A stretch of DNA of 42,423 bases from a virus. The notes beneath the pieces were generated by a model, which saw only the letters and a program-made list of their open reading frames with translations, ran no database searches and was not told the origin of the DNA. The stretch covers positions 1 to 42,423 of IMG/VR virus record IMGVR_UViG_3300007754_000019. One strand, given 5' to 3'. The translations under genes were made by a program, and so were the position numbers. Positions 8,181 to 15,563 of this stretch are shown here, one piece after another (the stretch's first letter is position 1; each line of letters starts with the position of its first letter).

Positions 8181-9062
8181 TTATCCACCAAATACTAAAG
8201 CATAAGCAATTGCTTTACTCTTACTTATCATTTCTCCACTTGTTGTGTTATTTACGAAATATAGTCCTGTGCCACCACCGCTTGGTGTTTTGGAATAAAT
8301 TTTATTAACAGATACTGTAGCACCTGGATCACCGCCTTGATCAGTAAAATCTAACTGTACTGAAACGCTGGCCGCTTTGGATAATACAATATTACCCGTT
8401 CCATTTGGCGTAAGAGTAATATTACCATTTGTGTTAGATGAAATAATATCATTTGCATTAATATTAATATTATCTACACTAAGTTCACCTGTTATAGTAA
8501 CAGCATTTGTTCCATTATCAAATACAATGTTTGAACTACCAGCAAGAGTTCCACTATTATTATATTGAATATTAGTATTAGCACCACCTGGGGTTGGTGA
8601 CCCTGCCGCAGTATCTACATATGCTTTGATAGATTGTTGTGTTGCTAAAGCAGTAGCACTATCACTTGCCATATTATCTTCATCTAATATGTCGCTAATA
8701 GTAACACCATTAACAGTTAAATCACCTGTTGTTGTAACAGAAAGTGCTTCTAAGTCTGCTAATCCCGAGCCGAGTTTAAAACTCCATTTGTCTGTAGTTT
8801 CATTCCAAATCAATGATGTATCGTCAGAAGTGCCTCTTTCAATTACAACACCTGCTGTTCCAAGCGTAACACCTGCTCCTGATTCATTCTTGTTTAATAC
8901 AATTGTATTATCTTGAATGTCTAAATCTGTTGTATTAACCGTGGTAGTAGTTCCAGTAACAACTAAATTGCCTGTTACTTGAAATGCATCTGCTGTAATA
9001 TTAACATCATTTGAACCAACGTTGATATTATAATCGCTGTTAACTCTTAATTCCTTTGCCAT
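8181..9062 (-). CDS. Virion fibre-like protein sharing the N-terminal module of the 1-517 gene (293 aa)
   Basis: After an N-terminus reading MAKELRVNSDYNINVG, the protein carries GNLVVTGTTTTVNTTDLDIQ, then GVVIERGTSDDTSLIWNETTDKW, which matches the partial protein at 1-517 block for block. An ATQQSIKAYVDTA linker, an NTNGNITLTPNGTGNIVLS block and a C-terminal Gly-rich region follow. The same blocks occur in the 425- and 1148-aa proteins. No catalytic motif is seen. An exact TATAAATA lies 25 nt upstream of the start codon. It is most likely a fibre or baseplate-attached structural protein. Confidence 0.7.
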   Translation of the reverse strand: MAKELRVNSDYNINVGSNDVNITADAFQVTGNLVVTGTTTTVNTTDLDIQDNTIVLNKNESGAGVTLGTAGVVIERGTSDDTSLIWNETTDKWSFKLGSGLADLEALSVTTTGDLTVNGVTISDILDEDNMASDSATALATQQSIKAYVDTAAGSPTPGGANTNIQYNNSGTLAGSSNIVFDNGTNAVTITGELSVDNININANDIISSNTNGNITLTPNGTGNIVLSKAASVSVQLDFTDQGGDPGATVSVNKIYSKTPSGGGTGLYFVNNTTSGEMISKSKAIAYALVFGG

Positions 9063-9086
9063 ATTTCGTGATTTCCAATGTTATAT

Positions 9087-9094
9087 TATTTATA
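9087..9094 (-). promoter_or_regulatory. T4-type late promoter TATAAATA
   Basis: The exact octamer lies on the minus strand 25 nt before the start codon at 9062 and just downstream (in the minus sense) of the terminator at 9111-9131. It should start the three-gene late operon 9062-7343. Confidence 0.8.
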
Positions 9095-9110
9095 CAAATT
9101 TTAGAATAGA

Positions 9111-9131
9111 AAAGGGGCCGATGGCCCCTTT
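9111..9131 (-). terminator. Rho-independent terminator after the 153-aa gene
   Basis: A perfect 9-bp stem (AAAGGGGCC / GGCCCCTTT) encloses a 3-nt loop, with TTTTCTATTC following on the minus strand. It lies 26 nt after the stop of the 153-aa gene and ends that transcript before the next late promoter. Confidence 0.75.
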
Positions 9132-9156
9132 CCTGTATTGATCGTAAGAATATCAA

Positions 9157-9618
9157 TTAAGCGTCTTCTGTCCAATCGTCGTCGTCTACACCGACTAGTG
9201 TATTGTCGTCGCCTGCTTCCTCGACTTGTGCCGCACCGTCTGTTAGATCTACTGTGAAGTTCCATGGAACTTTACTGCCATCATATGCGTTTGAACCTGT
9301 AGCAGTCGGAGCTGCTAATGTTGCTGTACGGCCAGAAATTTTACTTGCTAGGTATGTTTCACCATCATCCATTTTAAATGAAATTGACATCTCACCTGAT
9401 GCTAGGTTTGCTGGTAAATCATCCCAAGTTAAAGTACAAGTATGTAATCCTGCTGTTTCGATTTCTTCAACAACAAAACGTTTACTTGCTTTTTGTTTAA
9501 CAATATAACCTTCTTTAACACCGCCGCCGCTGTTAAAGTTAACTTTGATTTCGTTACCGCCGGCTGTTGGGCCTACGCCCGCGACACCGAAGTATCTTTT
9601 ATTAAGTGGTCTACCCAT
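9157..9618 (-). CDS. Small virion protein downstream of the capsid gene (153 aa)
   Basis: The 153-aa product starts MGRPLNKRYFGVAG, has a beta-rich middle, and ends in an acidic tail (DDNTLVGVDDDDWTEDA). I recall MGRPLNKRYFG-type proteins only as uncharacterised phage structural proteins; a capsid decoration or neck role is possible but not shown by the sequence. The start is supported by GGAG 7 nt upstream. The gene is insulated: a strong terminator separates it from gp23 upstream (9725-9747) and another follows it (9111-9131). The ~100-nt leader contains a 7-bp hairpin (CTTACTA/TAGTAAG, 9685-9703) and only a weak late-promoter match (ACTAAATA, 9710-9717). Separate expression fits a protein needed in an amount different from gp23. 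Confidence 0.65.
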   Translation of the reverse strand: MGRPLNKRYFGVAGVGPTAGGNEIKVNFNSGGGVKEGYIVKQKASKRFVVEEIETAGLHTCTLTWDDLPANLASGEMSISFKMDDGETYLASKISGRTATLAAPTATGSNAYDGSKVPWNFTVDLTDGAAQVEEAGDDNTLVGVDDDDWTEDA

Positions 9619-9724
9619 TTTATTTCTCCTTTTAGAAGTCCGTTGCGGGTTTTAACCGCTACGAGGAAGGTTAATCCCCATAAACTTACTACCCATTAGT
9701 AAGCATTACTATTTAGTCAAGAAA

Positions 9725-9747
9725 AACCCCCCAAATAATGGGGGGTT
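9725..9747 (-). terminator. Strong terminator after gp23
   Basis: The hairpin AACCCCCC / GGGGGGTT has a 7-nt loop, and on the minus strand GGGGGG is followed by TTTTTC. It lies 23 nt after the gp23 stop codon, a position where T4-like phages end the capsid transcript. The A/T flanks are symmetric, so it may act in both directions. Confidence 0.8.
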
Positions 9748-9770
9748 ATCTTTACAAAAAATTCTAAACC

Positions 9771-10943
9771 TTATGCAAATGATAGGTTTGATACTGCAAT
9801 TGTTTGTAGGTAGTCGCCAGCATTACCTAGTGATGATGCTGTGTTTGTTAGTGCAACATAACCATAACGTGTCATGAAGCCTACGACTGGCTCGAATGTA
9901 TCTGGATCTAGTACTGTACCAGATGACATTAGAGGAATGTATGGGCAGTAGAAAGCAGCTGCGTCTGCTTCGCTTGAACCCTTGTAGCCTACTAGTACTG
10001 CTGTATCATCAGCTGCGTATGTATCAACATAGATCTTCATTGTACCATTTAGTGTGCCAACCATCTTTTGGTTAACTGGTGCTTCGAATGAACCTTCTGT
10101 TGTACGTGCAAATGCACTTGTTGAAGCGGATTGGATAACTGTTAGTGCTTGTGGTGAAACGACTGCCCAGTTACCTGCACCACGACGTGTGCGTTGTGCA
10201 ATTGTGTTGGCTGCGCGGTTCATTAGAACTGCTAGAGCGGCGTGCTCGTCACCAACGTATGTTGCTGTACCTGATACTGCGTTTTGATCATATGGATCAC
10301 CTGCTGTTGCGATACTACGTAGTGAACGTAGGATCTCTTGATCAATTTCTGCAGTAATTTCTTGTGCTAGTGCTGACATGATTTCTGCTTCCATGTCAAT
10401 ACCGTGCATTGAGTTAGCATCTTGAGCAGCTTCGAAAGTCCAACGTGCTGATAGCTTACGTGTCTTTGCTTCAACTGGTTGCTTCAAGATTTGGATGCTT
10501 AGACGGTTACCGCCTGTGCCTTCGTTAGCAGATGTTGAACCTGCTGTATCAGCAGATGCAACGTTACCTGAGTAACCTTCAGCAACTTTGAATGGGCTTA
10601 ATGCTTCTTCGCCTGCTGTTGTGTTACCACCTGCGTTACCTGTGAATGCATCAGCGTAACGTACTCTCAATGTGTGAATTTGTCCTACTGGACCTGCCAT
10701 TGGTTGAACACCAACGATTTCGTTAGCAATTACTGATGGCATTACGCGGCGGATTACTGGTAAAATTACGCGGTTAAGTGTAGCAACATTACCTGATGTT
10801 GATGCGCCGGCTGTAGCAGCCTCTGTCAAATAGCCTTTTGTATTCTCTAGAGTTACTGCCATTGTACTACGAGTTGAACCTGAAAGACCTTCTAATAGTG
10901 CGTCTTTAGTTTCACTCCAGTTTTCATTTAATAGTTCTGACAT
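9771..10943 (-). CDS. 23: Major capsid protein gp23
   Basis: This 390-aa protein is the T4-type HK97-fold major capsid protein. Evidence is the characteristic N-terminal half (NRVILPVIRRVMPSVIANEI, then VQPMAGPVGQIHTLRVRY), the C-terminal MTRYGYVALTN-type segment, and its place after gp20-67-68-21-22. The N-terminal propeptide carries YLTEAATAG; cleavage after LTE (E41) would match the (L/I)xE rule of the gp21 prohead protease. It is shorter than T4 gp23 (521 aa), as usual for marine relatives, because insertion domains are reduced. Ribosome sites GGAG and GGAGAC precede the start, and a late-promoter-like TATAAATT (10972-10979) lies 29 nt upstream. A terminator follows. Confidence 0.95.
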   Translation of the reverse strand: MSELLNENWSETKDALLEGLSGSTRSTMAVTLENTKGYLTEAATAGASTSGNVATLNRVILPVIRRVMPSVIANEIVGVQPMAGPVGQIHTLRVRYADAFTGNAGGNTTAGEEALSPFKVAEGYSGNVASADTAGSTSANEGTGGNRLSIQILKQPVEAKTRKLSARWTFEAAQDANSMHGIDMEAEIMSALAQEITAEIDQEILRSLRSIATAGDPYDQNAVSGTATYVGDEHAALAVLMNRAANTIAQRTRRGAGNWAVVSPQALTVIQSASTSAFARTTEGSFEAPVNQKMVGTLNGTMKIYVDTYAADDTAVLVGYKGSSEADAAAFYCPYIPLMSSGTVLDPDTFEPVVGFMTRYGYVALTNTASSLGNAGDYLQTIAVSNLSFA

Positions 10944-10971
10944 TTTTAGTCTCCTAAACTCCTTAATTATA

Positions 10972-10979
10972 AATTTATA
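10972..10979 (-). promoter_or_regulatory. Probable late promoter for gp23 (TATAAATT)
   Basis: It matches 7 of 8 bases of TATAAATA on the minus strand and overlaps the gp22 stop codon, 29 nt before the gp23 start. T4 gene 23 also has its own strong late promoter. The T at the last position is a departure, so this is tentative. Confidence 0.45.
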
Positions 10980-12075
10980 ATCCTGCTAACTTCTTGATAT
11001 CAACAATGTTGGAAGTGTTTGGTGTTTCTTCAACTTGCTTTTCAACAGGTTGGCGATCACCAGTTACTTCTTTCTTTACTGACTCAGTAAGTTTGCGTTT
11101 AATACCAGTGCCATCGCCATTAATAACTGCTGGCAGGTATTTGTCAAAAGATGCTTTAAGTTTATCAGTTTGTACTGACTCAAGTAAACTTTCCATAACC
11201 TCTTTCTTCTCTTTCGCCAATGGTGAAAGAAGTTGAGAGAGTGTTTCTTTACGGTTTGCTTGGTCATTAATAACGTTGATTTCACTCATTTTTGTCTCTA
11301 CGAGTGCATCCTTTTCTTCAATTGTTTTATTGGCTTCTGCCAATACACCTTCCATTTCTGAAAGTTGCTTGTTGAGTTTTGCAACTTCAGTATTCTCATT
11401 CAAATATGAATGTGCATACTCTGCGGCAAAAGCTTCAAATAATTGACGTCCAAAGTTATTCTCACGAGCACTTTGAATATCTTCTTTAAGTTGTGACATC
11501 TCACCCTTAATAGTTTTAGTGACAGTCTCTTCAACCATCTTAGCACTACGCTCGATAAATGTTTTCTTAAGTTCGGCTAGTTTTGTTTTTGCTTCAGCAA
11601 CTAACTTAACTTTTGTTTCAACTACGTCTTTCTTGTCTTCGTTGAATTCAACAATCTCTTCGCTTAATGCTTTGATTACGAAATCTTCTAGTTTCTGCAT
11701 TGTTTGAGCCTGTGTGCCTCTATCAGCACGGAACTCATTCATTTCAGTTGCTAGATTTTCTGTTACGAACTTGCTTAGAAGATCGGCATGCTCTGTTACT
11801 GCTGTCTTGTATGCTACTCGCTCAGCTAGTAGTGCTTGCTTGTCTTCTACAAACTCGTTGATTTCTTGTTTTAGAGAATCTGTAACCATTGTATCTAGGG
11901 CTTCGACAATCGCCTCCTTATCGTGCTCATATCTCTTTGCAAATTCTTCGCGTAACTCGGCCTTGTTTTGCTCAGTGGCTTCTACCAACTTTGCATCCCA
12001 AGCTTCCTGGAGTTCAACTTGAACTTCCTCGGAGATAATATTGTTTTCGATAAGTGGTTTGAATACGTCTAACAT
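10975..12075 (-). CDS. 22: Prohead core scaffolding protein gp22
   Basis: This 366-aa, highly charged, almost entirely helical protein (long Glu/Lys/Ala coiled-coil stretches, for example KLVAEAKTKLAELKKTF) lies between the gp21 protease and the gp23 capsid gene, exactly the place of gp22 in T4. gp22 forms the internal core of the prohead and is later digested by gp21. The C-terminus (TSNIVDIKKLAGL) is hydrophobic-basic, as expected for a capsid-contacting scaffold tail. A clear GGAGAG precedes the start. Sequence is weakly conserved in this family, so the call rests on synteny and composition. Confidence 0.85.
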   Translation of the reverse strand: MLDVFKPLIENNIISEEVQVELQEAWDAKLVEATEQNKAELREEFAKRYEHDKEAIVEALDTMVTDSLKQEINEFVEDKQALLAERVAYKTAVTEHADLLSKFVTENLATEMNEFRADRGTQAQTMQKLEDFVIKALSEEIVEFNEDKKDVVETKVKLVAEAKTKLAELKKTFIERSAKMVEETVTKTIKGEMSQLKEDIQSARENNFGRQLFEAFAAEYAHSYLNENTEVAKLNKQLSEMEGVLAEANKTIEEKDALVETKMSEINVINDQANRKETLSQLLSPLAKEKKEVMESLLESVQTDKLKASFDKYLPAVINGDGTGIKRKLTESVKKEVTGDRQPVEKQVEETPNTSNIVDIKKLAGL

Positions 12076-12084
12076 AATGCTCTC

Positions 12085-12708
12085 CTAAATTTTTAGGTCC
12101 TTTATGAGACGCAAAATACTCTCTTTGAGATATTTTTGCGCCTTTTGATTCTCACGTACTTCAGCCGCCATCTCAAGCACTCTATGACCGCCTCTCATGT
12201 TTAAAAGGCCTTCATAAATTGCTGTTGGATATGCTTCTGGAGCACTTGGTTGCGCCACTACGTCAATAGTGACAATTTCAAATTCTGAAACATCGCCAGA
12301 AGATTCACGGACATTGCCGCTACCTCTGGATGAAACTCCTAATTTAACACCTGACTCAAGCATAGTTTTGACTAAGTTACCCATTGGTGTTGGTAGTACT
12401 TTCATCTTACCATAACCGTTGGGTCCATCCATCCACATTTCTGTAACCATGTGGGATACACGATCTAAGTTAATCTTAAGATCGTCTGGATGATCAACTT
12501 CGCCTAGTACTGAGTTTCCTTGATTGATTTGCTCATTTAATGTTGATACTGCGGTTTGAATTTCAGAGACAGGATATACACGCTGATTTGCATTCTTTAC
12601 ACCACCTTGAATGCAAATACCCTTCATGTATAGATTCTTGCCTTCTGAATCAGTCTCAGTTACCATGCGAGCTTGGTCAAATGTCAAGTGTTCTCTTAGA
12701 TAAGTCAT
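12085..12708 (-). CDS. 21: Prohead core serine protease gp21
   Basis: The 207-aa protein is the T4-type prohead maturation protease (U9/assemblin-like His-Ser family). The motif GEVDHPDD supplies the catalytic histidine (H73) and VKLGVSSRGSG supplies the serine (S126/S127), with the conserved VTIDVVAQPSAP strand following. It cleaves scaffold and capsid propeptides at (L/I)xE sites, and the gp23 N-terminus here has such a site. It lies 10 nt before gp22 and just after the gp68-position gene. No strong ribosome site is seen (GGATAAAAAAC), so translation may be coupled to the upstream gene. Confidence 0.93.
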   Translation of the reverse strand: MTYLREHLTFDQARMVTETDSEGKNLYMKGICIQGGVKNANQRVYPVSEIQTAVSTLNEQINQGNSVLGEVDHPDDLKINLDRVSHMVTEMWMDGPNGYGKMKVLPTPMGNLVKTMLESGVKLGVSSRGSGNVRESSGDVSEFEIVTIDVVAQPSAPEAYPTAIYEGLLNMRGGHRVLEMAAEVRENQKAQKYLKESILRLIKDLKI

Positions 12709-12720
12709 GTTTTTTATCCG

Positions 12721-13449
12721 TTATACTTTCTTCATGTCTGGTTCAGTTGACATGCCCATATCTGATGATGATGGGTCTGCTGAACTTGAACCTTCTCCTG
12801 ATGACATTGCACCTGGTTCGTTTGCGTCACCTTGTGGCTTACCACCTTTGGCAACAGGTGATGAACCTTCGCCAGCGCCACCCTTAGGTGCAGGAACTGC
12901 CTTTAGTTCAGCGCCTTCGGCAACTACATCTTCTTCTGACTCTTCTAGATCTTCTTCTGCTTCTTCAGCTGACTCTTCAACGGATTCTTCCATTTCTGGC
13001 TCCATGTAGTCGCCTTCTTCGTCGGCTTCTTCGCCTTCGTCGTCGCCAACTTCAGCCATTAACTTGTCGAATTCTGCTTGAAGTTCGTCAAATGCAGCTT
13101 CTAGATCACTAATTCTTTCATCGGCTTCTTCGTCGGCTTCTTCGCCTTCGTCGTCACCTTCTTCTTCTTCGGCATCCATAGCATCTTCAAGTTCTTCACT
13201 TGCATCCTCTAGGGACATACCTTCTTCGTCGCCTTCAATATCATTAACAAAATCTTCAACCTCTTCATCTGAGATTGCTTCTTCAACTTCTTCAATCTCT
13301 TCTTCGATTGCATCAAGATCTTGTTCGTCAATCAAGCCTTCATAAATGTCACGTGACTTTTCAACAACAATTTCATGGAAAAGTTCACGAGCTTTATCTT
13401 GCTCTTCATTGATAATATAGTCAAGCAACTGATTAAATTTATCACTCAT
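12721..13449 (-). CDS. Acidic prohead core protein in the gp68 position (242 aa)
   Basis: The likely start is ATG 13449 (MSDKFNQLLDYIIN), because GGAG lies 11 nt upstream; an earlier in-frame ATG at 13491 has no ribosome site and adds a hydrophobic, unlikely N-terminus. The first ~60 residues are helical (DKARELFHEIVVEKSRDIYE); the rest is extremely acidic low-complexity sequence, with GDDEGEEADEE occurring twice, encoded by a direct DNA repeat near 13020-13045 and 13125-13155. The Ser/Pro/Gly-rich C-terminus ends MSTEPDMKKV. It occupies the gp68 slot between the portal and the protease, so it is probably a prohead core component. T4 gp68 is much shorter (141 aa). Confidence 0.7.
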   Translation of the reverse strand: MSDKFNQLLDYIINEEQDKARELFHEIVVEKSRDIYEGLIDEQDLDAIEEEIEEVEEAISDEEVEDFVNDIEGDEEGMSLEDASEELEDAMDAEEEEGDDEGEEADEEADERISDLEAAFDELQAEFDKLMAEVGDDEGEEADEEGDYMEPEMEESVEESAEEAEEDLEESEEDVVAEGAELKAVPAPKGGAGEGSSPVAKGGKPQGDANEPGAMSSGEGSSSADPSSSDMGMSTEPDMKKV

Positions 13450-13568
13450 AGCGAAATCACTCCTTTTATATAAAAAGTTACAAAATATCAAATATATTTA
13501 AGTTAAAGGGGATATAAAGGCACTCAAATAGTACCAAAATGGTATGAAAACGGCAGAAAAGGGCAAAA

Positions 13569-13808
13569 TTACATTGGGACGTCTGCGCCAGCTGGCGCCG
13601 CGCCGTATTGTAACTTATATTTCTCTGCGTCTTTAATTTTTTCTGCAGTTCTTAGTTCTGAAACCTTTCTAAGCTTATTAATTTGTTCTAGTGTTAGTCT
13701 TGTTTTACGAGTATTCTCTTTTTTAACAATAGTCTGATCAGAGTCCGAATCATAGCGACCGTTATCCTCTTTTTCTTCCAATTGTCCAAAAAGTTCTAGT
13801 AAAATCAT
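13569..13808 (-). CDS. Small head protein in the gp67 position (79 aa)
   Basis: The 79-aa charged protein contains TRKTRLTLEQINKLRKVSEL, followed by RTAEKIKDAEKYKLQYG, and ends in an Ala/Gly/Pro tail (AAPAGADVPM). It sits 8 nt after the portal gene, where T4 has gene 67 (prohead core). The sequence itself is not obviously gp67-like; the assignment is positional. No Shine-Dalgarno is visible, suggesting coupling to gp20 translation. A 119-bp non-coding spacer separates it from the next gene. Confidence 0.6.
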   Translation of the reverse strand: MILLELFGQLEEKEDNGRYDSDSDQTIVKKENTRKTRLTLEQINKLRKVSELRTAEKIKDAEKYKLQYGAAPAGADVPM

Positions 13809-13816
13809 AATACTAT

Positions 13817-15487
13817 TTATGTTGTTGGTGCTGGTTCTAACTCAGGTGCTTCGCCACCTTCTATAGGTGCTTCACCCTCTATAGGCGCTTCATCACCTTC
13901 CGGAAGTTCAGGTTCCTCTGCCATAGACATATCAGAGTCTAATCCACCTGGTGTAATACCAACATTACGCATATCTGAACCATATACTTGGGATGCTTGA
14001 TTGTTGCCTGTTTCCTCTTCCCACTTTTCTGTGTTTTCAATTAGTTCTTGCTCTGTTAGACCTAAGTAACGTGTTAGCAAGAAGCGTTTACTCATATATG
14101 GCAATTGTTCTAACTGCGTAAATGCAGAAATCTTTGTGTTATCCAACTCTGCTTGTCTATATGATGCAAAGTTCTGCGGCTCATTAAACTTAATTTCAAA
14201 AATACTATTGTCAATATTAACACCACGTGTCTTTAAAAATAGTTTAAATTCTGTATCAACTGTACCAGAAATAATTGTTTGTAAACGTTTGCAGTATTCG
14301 TTGAATCTAAATTCTTGAATTAATGCTGTGCCTACTCTACCATCATTATAAGCGGCGACACCTTCATCAGGTCCGGTTGGCAAATAACTTGCCGGAATAC
14401 GCAATGCACGATATAATTTATTTGTAAAATATCTTAAATCGTCAATTTGTCCTAGATTTTCACCTCCTGGTAATGTTTCGACTTTACTGCCTCTTCCTTC
14501 GCCCGTTTGTGGAAAGAAATAATCTTCCATAATAGATAGTGGATTATATGTTGAATCCATCATTTTGGATCCACCACCTGTTGTAGTTGGAATTCTACGT
14601 TGGTGAATTTCATTCTTAACACGCTCAACAAAACCCATAGCCATGTGTGATGGCATATTACCTACGTCAATGTAAAATACACGGCGTTCCGGAGCACGTT
14701 GTACGCGGTAGATAATAATAGCATCTTCTAATAATTCTTTTTGTTTATATGTTTTAAAGATATTCTCTAAAATACTATTACCAAATGGCCAGGTGCCATC
14801 CATCTCTTCTGTTAAACTAATATGAACAATATAATTAGCATCAATAGCAACGGCTTTTTTACCATATGTGTATTTGGAAGCATTTGCCATATTCTCTTGT
14901 GTTTGTGATCCTGTTCTACTCATTAGATTAGGAATAGTTGTACCACCTGTCTCCTTTTCTGTTGTTTGTAGAGTATCAAAATTAATTGCTAAATCACGAA
15001 CAATATATTGTTCAATTTCTTTACCGGCACTTTCATCAACAACAATCTTTTCAACTTTGGCACAATCAACAAAGTGCCACTTTTGTGTTTCTGGATCACG
15101 AATAAAAAGTTGGTCACCGTATTTTAGTGTGTTGCGGAAAAGTTTAAAAATTTTACGATCAAAACTTTGTAGATTATACCAGTGTTTTAATTGTGTATTT
15201 AAAATTTCCATTTCTGTTGCTGTCGCGTCATCATGGTAATGAACTTGGAATGCAATGCCTGATTCTGTATTTTGTTGTGTACAGAATTCTGCTAAAATAT
15301 CAAGTGCTGAATTTACTTCACTGTCTTGGTCCATTGCATCGTATTGAATATAACGCTCAATACGATTAGGATGCCCAGAGTAAACTTCAGGCAATACTGA
15401 ACTATAATTTTTAAAGCCAACGTCAGGAGTTCCATTTCTCATTGGAACTACATTGTTTGGTTGTGTGAAATATTTTTTCCAAGTCAT
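13817..15487 (-). CDS. 20: Portal vertex protein gp20
   Basis: The 556-aa protein matches the T4-type portal. Typical blocks are YDAMDQDSEVNSALDILAEF, GDQLFIRDPET, RVQRAPERRVFYIDVGNMP, MMDSTYNPLSIMEDYFFPQ, GRGSKVETLPGGENLG, and the LYRALRIPASYL helix region. It forms the dodecameric ring through which DNA is packaged and to which the neck binds. The C-terminal ~50 residues are an acidic/proline-rich tail with APIEGEAPIEGGEAP repeats, absent from T4. No Shine-Dalgarno precedes the start; 25 nt upstream is a 23-bp element (15513-15535) shared with the gp26 leader. Confidence 0.95.
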   Translation of the reverse strand: MTWKKYFTQPNNVVPMRNGTPDVGFKNYSSVLPEVYSGHPNRIERYIQYDAMDQDSEVNSALDILAEFCTQQNTESGIAFQVHYHDDATATEMEILNTQLKHWYNLQSFDRKIFKLFRNTLKYGDQLFIRDPETQKWHFVDCAKVEKIVVDESAGKEIEQYIVRDLAINFDTLQTTEKETGGTTIPNLMSRTGSQTQENMANASKYTYGKKAVAIDANYIVHISLTEEMDGTWPFGNSILENIFKTYKQKELLEDAIIIYRVQRAPERRVFYIDVGNMPSHMAMGFVERVKNEIHQRRIPTTTGGGSKMMDSTYNPLSIMEDYFFPQTGEGRGSKVETLPGGENLGQIDDLRYFTNKLYRALRIPASYLPTGPDEGVAAYNDGRVGTALIQEFRFNEYCKRLQTIISGTVDTEFKLFLKTRGVNIDNSIFEIKFNEPQNFASYRQAELDNTKISAFTQLEQLPYMSKRFLLTRYLGLTEQELIENTEKWEEETGNNQASQVYGSDMRNVGITPGGLDSDMSMAEEPELPEGDEAPIEGEAPIEGGEAPELEPAPTT

Positions 15488-15512
15488 AATTATAATCTTT
15501 GTTTTATACTAC

Positions 15513-15535
15513 TATTTACCCTATTTTATAATATA
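15513..15535 (-). promoter_or_regulatory. 23-bp element upstream of gp20, shared with gp26
   Basis: Read on the minus strand it is TATATTATAAAATA followed by GGGTAAATA; the plus-strand copy at 17888-17910 differs at one base. It lies 25 nt before the portal start codon. The TATAAAATA core resembles the late promoter with one extra A, so it may be a promoter variant or a post-transcriptional element. Confidence 0.5.
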
Positions 15536-15563
15536 TTTGTTGTATTGTGACTAGGGAACTGCA

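Noticed and set aside
2643-9508. Several 60-138-codon plus-strand frames opposite the fibre genes
   Set aside because: They mirror the Ser/Thr/Gly-rich codons of the minus-strand genes, giving Val/Pro/Leu-rich sequence, and lack ribosome sites.
13000-13200. CRISPR-like or tandem array in the repetitive acidic gene
   Set aside because: The repeats are in-frame codons for Asp/Glu/Gly/Ala runs with no regular spacer length.
12721-13491. Upstream ATG (13491) as the start of the acidic core protein
   Set aside because: It lacks a ribosome site and adds MIFCNFLYKRSDFA, which is unlike the rest; ATG 13449 has GGAG at a proper distance.
13814-13821. CATAAATA upstream of the gp67-position gene as a late promoter
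   Set aside because: It lies only 5 nt from the start codon, too close for a transcription start plus leader, and is not an exact match.
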